Assembly: GCA_005406025.1 (NCBI GenBank)
Contig: BGZK01000476.1
Span: forward strand, 333,258 to 397,257
Origin: Eumeta japonica
Taxonomy: Eukaryota > Arthropoda > Insecta > Lepidoptera > Psychidae
Length of the DNA stretch: 64,000 bases
Direction of reading: 5' to 3'
Shown: positions 49,801 to 62,940 of the stretch, piece by piece
Position numbering within the stretch: position 1 is the first letter of the stretch
How the letters are laid out: each line of letters starts with the position of its first letter
Program-made: the position numbers and the translations under genes
Notes under the pieces: generated by a model
Seen by the model: only the letters and a program-made list of their open reading frames with translations
What the model was told of the DNA's origin: nothing
Database searches by the model: none

Positions 49801-52800
49801 GTATAGCGCGGTCGATGTAACATTTTTTCTTTATGGTTTCATATCTAAGCATAAAATGATAAATGTCTATAACTGTATTTCTATGAATAAACTGCATACT
49901 TTTGAAATGTATTTAACTTTGCATTACACTTCCAAGTTTCAAATGTTATAAGCACTACAGGTTCTTCACAATACTGTTTATGAAATTTGAAAACCCATCG
50001 TTTTATAACAAAGTAGTCATGTCATTGTTTTTATTTAACCTTTAAGTACCGACGTGCGGTCTGAGAGGCCCCGGCAGGTACTTGACTTGTTAGTTTACCC
50101 CTTCCACGCACAATACCGATCACCGCTTTTAAGTAGCTGTAAGTTTAGTGCCCATGTTGATGTTGGATCAGGAAGTGTTGTTTTCGCGCGCGTATTTGGT
50201 GAGTAATTACGCTTTGAAATTCAGACGCGGCCTGTCTTACAAAAAATACAACATTATTGTCTCATGTTCCCAAGAAGGGAAAAGCGGTCATTTTGTCTTC
50301 ATCAATGCATCATAATGAAGGAACAAACACGGACTCAGGGAAGCCAGAAATTATACAGTTTTATAATTCTACGAAAGGCGGAGTAGATGAAATAGATAAG
50401 TGCTCTGTGTATAATTGCAGCCGCCGATAAAGACGCTGGCCTATGACAATTTTTTACCGGATTTTGGATATTAGTTCTGTCTTTTCTCATCTTTTACATG
50501 ATAGACATGTGGGAAGACAAACTGATAGAGGAGCCTCTATAAAAAAATTAGCTCGACAGTTGGTATTAGAGCATATAAAGCAAAGATTTTGTAGCCTAAA
50601 GTTGCCCCATGAACTTAGAATGAGTTTAGCAAGAGTACTTGATTCTGATAAGCCAGAGACATGTGAAGATGGAACTGAGGAAGTCAAGATACAAAAGACA
50701 TATCTTTCATGTCCACCTAAATTGAAAGGAAAATCGATTTATAAATGCTATTAGTGTAAAGAACACGTTTGCAGTGCGCGAAACAAGTGTGCCCTGACTG
50801 TGCTTTTATAACAGTTATATTAGTCATAAGTGAGAAATATGGTTAGATTAGTTATAAGTATTGTTATTCTGAGAGGAGTATTTTTTTGTTTTGGTTTTTT
50901 ATAATGAATAGTCTGATTTTTCCCAAAAATTCAAGCCAAATATTATTGTAGTCTTATATTCAAGAAAATAATAAAGTTGATTTCTTTTCTATATTTATTT
51001 TTTCTCAAAATCCTTCATTTTTCATCATAATGCAAGGACAAATAATTTAACTCATCACTTTCTTTAAAAAACTATATAATATACGCGGCCTCTCAGGCCT
51101 CACATCGGTTACAAAAAATGCATGTCGGTACTTATAGGTTAAAAAAATTGCCACAGTATAAAGACAAAGACTAAGAATGCAATTTTTCAATTTCATATTG
51201 AAAAAACATGGACAGTATGGAAAATAAACAGCATTCAAACATATTTAGTTTTAGCCATAAACAGAAATATGTTTTATTAAATGTTTAATGTTGAAATGTT
51301 ATTTGATATAACGGGCAGACCAAAGATAGCATTTCTGTCATTTGTGTAGTAAGTTTTAGTAAGCATTGTCATATGTTTGAATAAATATTTTCATGAATGC
51401 AAAATAAAGCAACTACACAGCATATCATTTATGAAAAAATACATTGTTAAAAAATAATGGCACTCGGGAGTGCCGACAGATGAAAACATGAACAATTACT
51501 TGTATATTTTTGAATCAGGAATTATTTTAATGTGCAGGAAATACTTTTAAATGAAGTGTTTATTCATCATTATAAACTACTACTATAAAAATTATATTAC
51601 AATTTTTATTTAATGTGCTATTGTACATGAAAAATTATTTTACATACAAAAATTGCAATGCATTGCTTAAAACATAAATTGACAAATACAATATGAAAAG
51701 TTCGGACATGAATATATATCTATGTTGCACGTATATACACAATATGTGTTTATATTATATGTATTATATTACCTAAGTATTTGAACATATCAACTCTCAA
51801 GTAAATGTTGCGTAAATATGGCCAATATATGTAGACATTTATATACAGAGGTGTTGGTTATGGTAACAGTAACAGTGCCGCGAGTTCAATGGTTTTATCC
51901 CATCTCAAAAAATGCCTAACGCGCCTAAAGAAGTTTTCATTTCAAAAAACAAAACCTACATAGAAACTTTTATTTATTTAATTACCTCATTCAAGAGGGA
52001 ATTTTTAAACTGAAATTTTATTAATTTTGCGTCCTATACGATAACATAAATCTCAAGGTAAATGCCATGCATTTTGAGTCCTAAAATCCTGATCTAAGGA
52101 CAGTGAACAGAATCTAGAAACCTGTCAGTCGTTTGCCGCGCCAGCACGAACAGCAGGAAGGCGGGGTTGCGTCGCGAGATGACGCCCTCGCTGGCTTGCG
52201 CGTACTCGTTGGCGCTGTCGTGCCTGATGGGCACTGTGTTAAGAACAGTTCTTAATTAGTTTCATTCAAACGGCAAAAGCAAAGAAAAATTACAATGCTT
52301 TGATGTGTATTAGCAAACCTGTGATAGAAAATATTTATTGATGACAATGATGTAATCAAAAACCAACATGTAGTCTATGAAATGTCAGGGTTTAGTAATA
52401 GTAAAAACAGCATGATATAAAGAAAAATAGGAATCCAAATTTGTATACTGAGCAGTTCCTTATACATGATAGGACGGTTATGCTAGATATATTTAGATAT
52501 TGCAGGCTTACATAAATATGTGGCAAAGATCCTGGGGGTATAAGTTCAATACTTGGAGGATTTGTAGGTATTACCAAATGTAAGATTATGGAAGTTTCAG
52601 ACTTCTAACTCACTTGGTTTTTAAAAAAAAGCAAAATATGCAGAAATTAAAAAAAACTTTTTATCTCAGGAATGTCTAAATCAATTTGAATATGTTTTGG
52701 GGACTAATGGTACTACTGTTTGGGGAAAAAATTAAGAGCTTTATCAGTTCATGAAATCCTTAAAAAAAAAACGACGTTTTTCTTTTAATTTAAATTTTTA

Positions 52801-53336
52801 ACCATGATACAATTATGACGTTTTGTTTTTTGAATCCTCATTAATTTTCCTATAGAAACATGAGTTTTTTAAACCTAAAAAAGATACACCATAGTAGAAA
52901 AAAATAAAAACCATTCTGTACCCAAATGTTGATTTTATTTATGTTTTAAGCTGTAATTTTCTTTTTATTGCTTATTCACATTTTCAATTTATTCAAAATA
53001 CATATTTCATATTCACAACAACAATTATTCTTTTTCTAAAATCAAAAGTTATTTCTTTAAAATATCAGCAACCATTAAATAATTTCAAAAAATATTTTTT
53101 AAAACAATTTTTTTCCATAATCAGTTATTTATATTACCTAGATTCATTAGTTTTACGTTAGTATCGCGAATTATTTGCGAATCTACTTTTTAAAAATTTT
53201 TGAGAAAATTGCCACTACCTCAAGGAAAATTATTGTGATATGTTATTATTTTGGTCACCATCTCTTTCGCCTAAATATAAATTATTATCACTAACTAAAA
53301 TACTGTTATGGTTATATAATATATATACATATATAC

Positions 53337-53404
<68 letters not shown>

Positions 53405-56400
53405 CTTAAGTATATAATATAAATACAAACAGATATCAAAGGATATAATGAGAATAGCTCAGAATAACATTTTATCAGGCTTCGTCGCTGTTTTCTTCAA
53501 TCACAGGTTTATCAAATAATTTGCTCAATGTTTCAGCAGGCCTCAGAATTTTTGTCAAATATATCCCGTATGACAAATAATAAATAATCGCAGCAATGTG
53601 AAAGCAACAACCAATTGTTTTAAGACCATTTGCATGCTTACAGCTGTTCTCAATATGCTTTTAGGTCATATAGATTTTTTTTTTATTCTTGATAAAACAC
53701 CAATACTCTTTCATTAATATGACGGGATTGAACTTAGCTCTTCAAGTATTTTTGATTGGTTTTTTTTATATATTGAATGGTAATATATTACCTCATACAT
53801 CATTTCTGACAAATACAGGAACCAGAGAAAAAATTTCGCAGACATTTTTCCGCGATTTCTGGAAAATCTAAAGCTTCTGATGAAGTTGTTTGCAATGACA
53901 AGTTTTTTGCATTGCCCATGATTTCGATGTACTTCACCAGCTAATGTGCTTTTGACATTATTTTGTAATATCATTGTTTCTATGATTTCATCCCAGACGT
54001 CCGAGTCAGAAGAAAGATGTTTATTGTATTTATTCTGTAGAAAGCAAGTAATTAAAAAAAAAAAGTTTTGAATCTAGGAAGCCTTTTATCAATTTTTTGA
54101 TCGAGAGGATGATATTTTTGTTCTACCTTCAATGAGTCCCCTTTACCAGTTGATTGATATTTTAAAAGTAATTAAAAAAAAAAACTTTTGACTTTAGCAA
54201 AGAATAATTGTTGTTGTGAATATGAAATATGTATTTTGAAGAAATTGAAAATGTGAATAAACAATACAAAACAAAATTATAACTTAAAACATATAAATGA
54301 AGTCAATCTTTAGGTACAGAATGTTTTTTATATTTATACTACTATTGCACATGGTTTTTTTTCAATTTAAAAAACTCACATCTCATAGGAAAATGAAAGA
54401 GGATTCAAATAATTGTACAAAAATTGTATGGTTAAAAATTTAAATCAAATAGAATTGTTTTTTCAAGGATCTTACGAACTGATAAAGCTCTTAATTTTTT
54501 CTCCAAAAGGTACCATCAGTCCCCAAAATATATCAAAAATTTAGATCAATCACTTTATGCATTTGAAAAAAAAAGGTTTTTTTCTGATGTTTACATATTT
54601 TGCTCTTTCTCAAAAACCAATTGAGTTAGAGATCTGAAACTTCCAGAACCTTACTATTTTATTAATACTTAAAAATCCTACAAGTATCTCGTTTAAATAT
54701 CTTCCAGGGTAAAATTAATTCACCATACTTATACCTAGGCTCTTTGATGGAATTACTTTAACAATAGATCTCTGTTAGATAGTGAATACTTATTTATGTT
54801 ACTTTTGTTTTAGAGATATATATATTCAAAAACTATTACTTAGAAAACATATTTACTTTACACACAATAAATTATTATCAAGTTAAAACAATTTGTCACA
54901 AATATTGAAAACAACCCCTTAGAGTTAGACCAAATTCAAAATTAATGTTACATGTATGGGAAAGAATTTTTAAGAATCATATATCTTAATGTCTAAAGCT
55001 ACATTTTCAAGATGTTACTTAAATACATTATCATAGTATTCACCGATCTCAGGCCTGGGTAGATTGAAGCCGACGCCGGAGCCTGTGCGAATGATGAGGT
55101 CAACGAAACCCTCGGCGTCGCGGCGTTGACGTTCCGGCGTGATCACCGCCCACGAAGGCACTTGCCCCAGCGATAGCAGCTCCTTGGACCTGAATCACAG
55201 ATTGGATTATAATTATAAGTACATTTTTTATATTAAGACTTCTTTATTAAAATCAATTTTCTTCTCAATAAAGCAAATGTAACACAACTGCAACCTTTCT
55301 TTCAACTTAGTCATAAAAAATTTATGATTTTAATTAATATTTACTTAGTTTATCTAAATATTTCAAATGAAACAGAATAAAAAACCTCTTGAATTGTAAT
55401 TATATAAAAATAACACAATTGACAATTCCCAATTTATTCATAATTTACATATTTTAACTTATTTACAAATCAATTCATTTGTGATTAATGAGGGAAAAAC
55501 ATGAACAACTACTTATTATATGGAATTAAGCAATACAATATTTTAGAGAATAGAGATTCATCAGAGAAGTCAGAAAACATCTGTGAAATGTTCCATTTTC
55601 TATTTTTATTTTTAACAAATATTTAGTTGACTGAGTGTTCCTCGCTTCTCATATTTTATTTGATATGTAAAAATCAGAAAGTGTCAATTCAAATTTGCTA
55701 CCTTCACAACTACCTATAGTAGAATAAATAAAAGTTACTTCTTTTCAGAAAATATCAATTAATTACTTTGTTTCAGGAGACGTAACGATTGGTTTAAAAA
55801 GAAAATTTAAAATGATTATCCTATGTTGCTTATAACTGACATTATGTTTTTTATTTAACTAACCTAAAAAGTGGGGGTTATTGTGTTTAAGAGTATTTTC
55901 TCTAAACCAAGAGATACAGTTTAACGCACAAAACTCTGCCATTCTGAATTGCCTACAAATGATGCAATGCGCAGGTTTAATGCTTCCTGACCCTTCCTTC
56001 TTCTCCACCGCTTGTCTATTTTACATCATTGCGACGCTTTCATGACTAACTTCATAAAGGCAGAGTTTCGTGCGTTTTACTATGCTTCGACGTGACCATA
56101 AGAGAATTAACCAATGAGTTTTTTCTCAAACTAAGAAAATAGATGGCTAGACTTACAGTCCACGAACACCAACCAAATAACATAATAAATATTTTAATAC
56201 ATAACCTAAGAGATTCAATTAATAAAGAAAACGTTGAAATAATTAGAATATTGGATATGATGGGGTGTCGTCAGAAGTGCTGAGAAGAAGTTAACAAGTG
56301 GTGGAAAGGTGGCAAGGATGCTTAATGATTAGTGCAAAGTCGTATTGTTCCTGTGCAAAGGAAAACTTCACTAAAATTTGTGATTATTTAGAAATTTCAG

Positions 56401-59400
56401 TTTTGTTAGTGACTTGATATTTTCATTATTGACTAGAAATTATTACATTAAAATATACCGTATTTGATAATTTCAAATGACTAACTTTTGTAATTTATAA
56501 TCTGAGATAATGAAAGAACATTGTACATTGATAATTCAATAAGGTTTTGTTTCCTCAGCATGTAGATACTGAATCCTAAACAATGAGAAACAGTGGCAAA
56601 TATAAAATACAACGCTAAAACTACACTAAAAATTCACTAACAATTTCCATTCTTATCTCATTAACAAAATAAAAAAATAAAATAAAATGTGTAACTTGAA
56701 AGAGTATCGTAAATAAGACTACATTGACTTTACTTTTAAAAATTAAACTATTGTACATAGTATCATCATAACGAAGACATAAATTTATAGTGTAAACTGC
56801 TGTTATCAACATTTTTGAAGTGGAACTTTTCTACAATGATTATGATTTAAAACTCAAAGAAACAAAAATGTGTCAGAACAGAGACAAACACATAAATATA
56901 CACAGGATAAGCCGACGCAAGAATGAGATGAAATACATGTGTAACCTCCTCTCTATTGACTAAGCATTATATTTTTTAGTGTGCCTTTACATTTCCGAGC
57001 TAAGATATGAAGTAACAGCTTCTGCTGTTGGTTTTCATCCAGTGAGTGAAAATTCCGGTGGCCCCTTCCCTTCCATCTCCCTACTTTCGTATTCGACGCC
57101 CCGCTTCCCCTCCATCTGTTCACTTTTCCCTCTATCCTACCCAAGAGACCGACAACGCACCGGTGACTCCTGGGATCGCGTTCGGCGGTCAACGCCGCCC
57201 ATGTATACAAATTGTTCTAAAAAAGGAAAAGATTGTCATTATTTGCAAAAGGATGCATGATTGATTCGATTCTGTATAAGAAAATAGATGATTTGCATTA
57301 AAAAAATGGATTTTTTTGTCATAATATTATGATGTTTCTGGGATAAAATCTAATAAAATTTCAATACATTTCCATATTATTTCTTAGTGTTCATAGATTT
57401 TGTGTATAACCTCATTAAAATGTAAAATCACTTTTAATTAAACACTTAAAACTTCATAAAAATATATATATATAAAAAACCATTTATCCTACTCCTAATA
57501 CCCTATATTCATCTCATTCTCTCATAAGTTACTTTTCTGAAGTTTCAATTCTAGTGTGTGAATTGAAAACACACAAAAGATTTTATTGTCTTAACAATGG
57601 GTTGCACGAAACTAAAAATGTTATTCATAAACATAACCAGATTTGACAGATACTGTATGGACAATCTGTAAATCCTTATGGATTATTTTAACGAATTAGA
57701 TCTATATTTTAAGATGACAGAATAATGTTCAATAACAGTAATTTACATTATTATAAAACTGGCTAGTATTGAGACAAGTGTGTGTATACACACATATATC
57801 GATATGGGAAAACCTTATTTAACTTGTGTATTTCAACAGACTCAAACCGAAGAATGTCATTTGAATGAATCATACAGTCATATCAAACTTTCATCACCAA
57901 TTTTCTATTTCACTACAAAAATTCACATATAAAATGGATGTTTGTCAACCACAAAGTCACTAGCTGACACAAAGATTTTAATGCCAAAATATTTTTACTG
58001 TTGTTGAGTTAATCTTGATGGATAATCTTCATACACAATACTAAATTCAATAGTTAGCTGTCGAACCAGGCTAACCTTAAGAATTCAATATTATAAATAT
58101 ATAGAGACCTGCAAAGGAGAAGACTCACCACATCATGGTCTCGTTTATTATCTTAAAATTGTCAATGAATTCTTCATAAACTATAAAATAACTTGAAAAT
58201 TGAAATATTTTATTGCAAATCAACACAATCGTGACACATGGTTTCGTTAACTATCAGATTTATAGATGATTCAGAGAATTCTATTGTGCATTACGTTGAA
58301 TTGTTTCAATGTGAATTACATACTGTCTTGATCTCAAAAAAACCTATATCTATATAGGCATAATATTTTTTATACAATATAAAGCCTATATAGACTGTTA
58401 TCAGTGAAAAAAGTAAAAATGGGTTTCTGTTAATTTATTATTTACAAATTAGATCAAATTATTTATTTATCTGGCCGCTTTCCTAATTACCATCGGTGAT
58501 CCATCATTGGAATCTCCAGCAGACTTTGCTGGTTATGTTCCCAGGTGGGCACCGGTGTGAATCGGTGAAGACCAAATTGAGAGTGTCATGTCCCACTCTT
58601 GCAGTTCCTATCATATTAATTGCATATATTTAATATCTTAGATAGAAACACTAATAGAACCATATAAATATCTGGACATTGACAATGTAATTACTTACTT
58701 ATTTTGGTGCGGGACCGTATTTTTGCTTTAAATTCCAAACTTCAAAATGTCTTGAAATGGTTTGATAACGGACCATAATAATATGTAATCACTGTCATTG
58801 TATGCTAACACAATTATTATGTTGCAAATTTGATGCTACAACCACAAGAGTGGAATCACCTAAAATTTAATTACAGTGGACCTCCGGTAATCCGACAAAT
58901 GTTTTGCAGGGCAGTGTCAGACTATAGAGTACTGCCTAAGACTCCTTATGGTCCGGATTATTTTTGATAAAAGAGTACCTTCTAATTCGACAAATTACAG
59001 ATCAAAATGAGATTCTATGAGATTCTATCTGAACTACAAATCATACTACACATGTATGTCGGATTTAATAGTCAAATTCAAACTGAGCAATAAAAATTAA
59101 AGCACATCGAGCACAATACAGTTTAATGGTGGCGCGTCATGCGTTAGTGAAGATTTGTCAAAGTTATGTTTGTGTTTGAACATTCAACAGTGATAGGCAT
59201 GTCGAACTACAAGGGGCGCCGGATCACGGGTCCACTGTACTGTTCTTTTAGACCGGTCACAAAATGTTATGAAACTACAAGTAAATGTTTTAATCTATTT
59301 ACATATAAAGAGAAATTAACAGATTAATGCACCATAACTGAAACAGGTAATTACAAAAATATTAAATTTTGCACAAGGCTCAATTTTACATATAGAATCA

Positions 59401-62400
59401 TTAAGAGATTGCTTAACTGAGGGATTTTTAAAAAATCTTTCACTGTAAGGAGAGTGAGTTTGCATGGAACTTTTGAAGTTTATCTTGGAAATTAGTATTT
59501 GACTTTTTTTTATGTTTTAAAAATTCAACCCTGAAAGGCATAAAATGGAGTTGAGTTGGTATAGAAATAATTAGTTTATAAGATACAAAAATTAGTATCT
59601 AAGTGACATTGATAATTGAGGTAAAACATATTCCTTTAATTGTAAAAACAATTGTAACAAACAAATAAAGGAATGTTTTGGAATCAATTTCCTGTAAGGT
59701 TGATATTGTGGGTAAAAATTATATGAGGATTCCACTAGTTTTGAAGTCACCGTATTCTTATATTTAATACTCAATTATATAGAAAAATAATATTCAATAT
59801 AATGAATCAAGTGCAGGAGCAGGATTAGTATCAAAAACAGGACCAGAATCACAATTTAAAACAGGAATGAAATTGAAATCAAAAGCAGGCTTGATATTGG
59901 AAACAAGTGAGATGTGGATCAGAATCAGAATGAAATTGGCATCGAAATCATGCAGAAGTGACATGAGAAGAAAAAACAGGATAGGCATCAAAATTACAAA
60001 TGAGAAATTGGATTCCAACAAAATTGAAAACCAGAATTGAAAGAGAGTAGCACCAAATTGAAATTAAGAATAGGATTAGCATCAGGATCATAATTAACTG
60101 AGATTGATCAGTATAAAAGAAGGAGGGATTATGTCCATTTAGATGCAAGGTGGTAATTTATAATAAAACAATGTAATTCTCATTCTGACATTAGTTTTTT
60201 TTTAAATACCTATAGTTCAACTCGGGAAGCTACAAAATAGGCGAAATTTAAAAATGGGTGTAAGTAACCCCAACAATAATTCAAGTGTGAGATACTTTTG
60301 ATGATATTGGTAAAGTATTGCTGAAAAAGTGTTACTATACATTTGTAACAGTTTAATATCCCAGGAAAATAATGAAATTCATGTTAGAACTTTTCACTGC
60401 TATAATTTAGAGAATGAAAACCCTTTAAGTTGCAAACTTAGACATTGTTGTGTGTTCACATTATGAACATTTGCAACAACTTTTTATTAGATTGACAGAT
60501 GGAGCACTATAAAATAATGAAATTTTAGTATTGTTTTTGTTTTTATAAAAAATACCAAATAATTTTAAGATTCTATTTTTGAATAATTTTTAATAAATAT
60601 TTCAAAGGTTTTTGATGTTTAATTAGTTGTTTTTGCCCCATCAAAATGCTTTGGAAAATATTCCAAATGACAAAAATTATAAGTTGGTTGGGTTTAACAT
60701 TAGGTTAGATTGGTTAACATTGATTGGATAACAATCTTTGTTAGATTGACCGGTCTATTAATGTAATAATGGGGTTTTGATGACTATGTATGACTGCAAT
60801 GAAATGAATGATATTACAGGCACTAAATAACTATAAACATACTGTTTCAAGCTGTCAACCAGCTCTAGAGAGTATTACAAAATATCAATGTAAACTTTAT
60901 TAGTACCTTATTCATCTAAATCCTTATATCACACAATTATATAATTTGTCTATATTGATTATTTTCTATTTACATGTATTTTGATTATAAATTAAATAGT
61001 AATGCAAGATTACTGATGCTAATAATACTGTTCTAATGAGGCAATAAAATGCCTGCAGTTAATGAAAAGAAACACACCTTGATGACTTCGGGGGTGCCAG
61101 TTAGTCTCCTGTTGAATTCCATGAGTTTCTGAATGCGCGCGTCAGGCCCCAACTTGGTGTGCGTGGCCAAGGCTTTCATTAACTGGAAGTTGTTGCGCAT
61201 TTCATCAGACAGGCCGGTTTGACGGCAAAGTTCCGGAATCAAGTATAAAAGTTCTGGCATCATATTTTCGCTTAACATTTTGACATTCGACTCTTTGATT
61301 TTTATTTGATATTTCTGTGGAATGAAAATGAGAAAGATTTAAAAGCTAAGAACAAATAAATTTACTATTGTGAAAATATGTTGGGATTTTATTTCATAAA
61401 AATCTTCCGGTAAATATACATTTAAAAAATATTAATCTCCCTGTTTAATATTAAGTACATAAATTCCGATATTTAATGGTGGTTTTATATATGAAACTTT
61501 CATTTAGGAATCTCCATGAATGTACAAGACAGATTATTGATCCTCCTATACTAAACTACTCTTACTAAAAAGGTAAGGAAGTTCTTCAACGTCAACGCGT
61601 GTGAAGTAGCGGTAAAAGGCTAGTATACATTAAAACCTAGACAGATAATATATTTCCATACTGAAAATGCAATCACGTAAATTAAACTAATGGTTTTGGA
61701 GTTATAAGCATACAAACAGGGACAGACAGCAAATGCATCTTCTAAAATCTAATACCTGACTATGATTACAATGACAGATATATTATAAGCATCCTTACCT
61801 TGGTAATCAATCAGAGAGATATCTTCTCCACGCATTTTGAACGTTGTAGAGGGTGTCATGTTCCACAGCACATCGTCCACTCTATAGGTCTTTTTATTGT
61901 AATCTGTCATAACTATTTTTCCTGTAACATTTCACTATGTGTAAACATAACAAACAAAAAAAAATGGTTCCTTGATAACAGATTTTCCAAGGCATGAGTT
62001 TCATTATCAAGGTCAACCACTAAAAGGAATATTTGAGAGCAACTGCCAAACTTCAAATGCTAGTGATTTAAGACACCTTGGAATTGTTCATTAAAAAGAT
62101 TTTTGGTCTCCCTCTGGAATTAATACTATTCTCCAATATTATTTTTTATTATATTATTTATCATATTACTCGGAAATAAAAATGATTAGGTTGTAGGGAC
62201 TGTGGTTTACTAGAATCATTTTCCAAATTTGAATGGGCTCCAGAGCATATTTTTTATGAAAAATAACATTTCAAAACTTTTATAAGGTCCTGAACATGTT
62301 TTTTTTTTTTTATTTTGCTCACTTTTTAACCAATCAAGGCCAAGCTAAATTTGTTGTTTATGCTATGAGGTATTGCTTGCTTGAAGCATTTTGATATAAA

Positions 62401-62872
62401 GGAGTTACAAGAATTAGATTTTATTTATACAGTCATTTAGTGTTATTAGCTTCATTTAAAAATTTAGAACATAACTATAATTATTGTGGCAGACAAGCAA
62501 ATATTGGAAAGCAGTCTTATTAATCTGTGCATTTCTATTAAAGATATTACCATCAAGTTGGTACAACATGCATTAAAAGTAAAATATTATGTTTGCCTTT
62601 GAGATTTTGCAAGCCTTTTTTTATGAAGGAAAAGGAAAACTAACAGTTCTAAGTTATAGTTCAAAACAATTTTTAATTTGCCTTAATCATTGATTAATAT
62701 CATGTCACATTGCCAATAATGTCAACAACCACACTAAGTTCTCATACATGATGATAGAGGCACTGGCCATAACATGAAGTAAATTTGTTGTAAAATTCTC
62801 CAGTACCTCAGTTGAGATTAAGCAATCAAAATGTGCATCTTGATATTATTAAAACACTGAACTGTATGTAGA

Positions 62873-62940
<68 letters not shown>

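Larger units (their letters stand above)
55190..61077. other. Long Ago3 intron with inserted repeats
   Basis: Holds a 154-bp inverted-repeat MITE (55923-56076), a SINE-like copy (56985-57250), a possible linker exon or repeat (58490-58607), a pogo-like MITE (58874-59237) and a degenerate purine repeat (59810-60130). An exon of about 120 bp expected between PAZ and MID should lie here but is not clearly seen. Confidence 0.6.

Noticed and set aside
53230..53439. Tyr/Ile repeat frames on both strands
   Set aside because: Translation of an (AT)n and ATAC microsatellite.
56953..57264. Frames of 72-93 codons on both strands
   Set aside because: They come from a SINE-like dispersed repeat also present at 34580-34870.
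58085..58195. Possible Ago3 exon on the minus strand reading [16 protein letters not shown] before a gtgagt donor
   Set aside because: The donor is good, but the frame that is open does not fit phase 0 from the upstream exon, and the peptide does not resemble the Piwi linker.
58440..58610. Whole 58490-58607 stretch as a normal Ago3 exon
   Set aside because: Only the first 12 codons look right; the frame then meets a stop, and the rest reads like a degraded repeat, so only a tentative short exon is listed.
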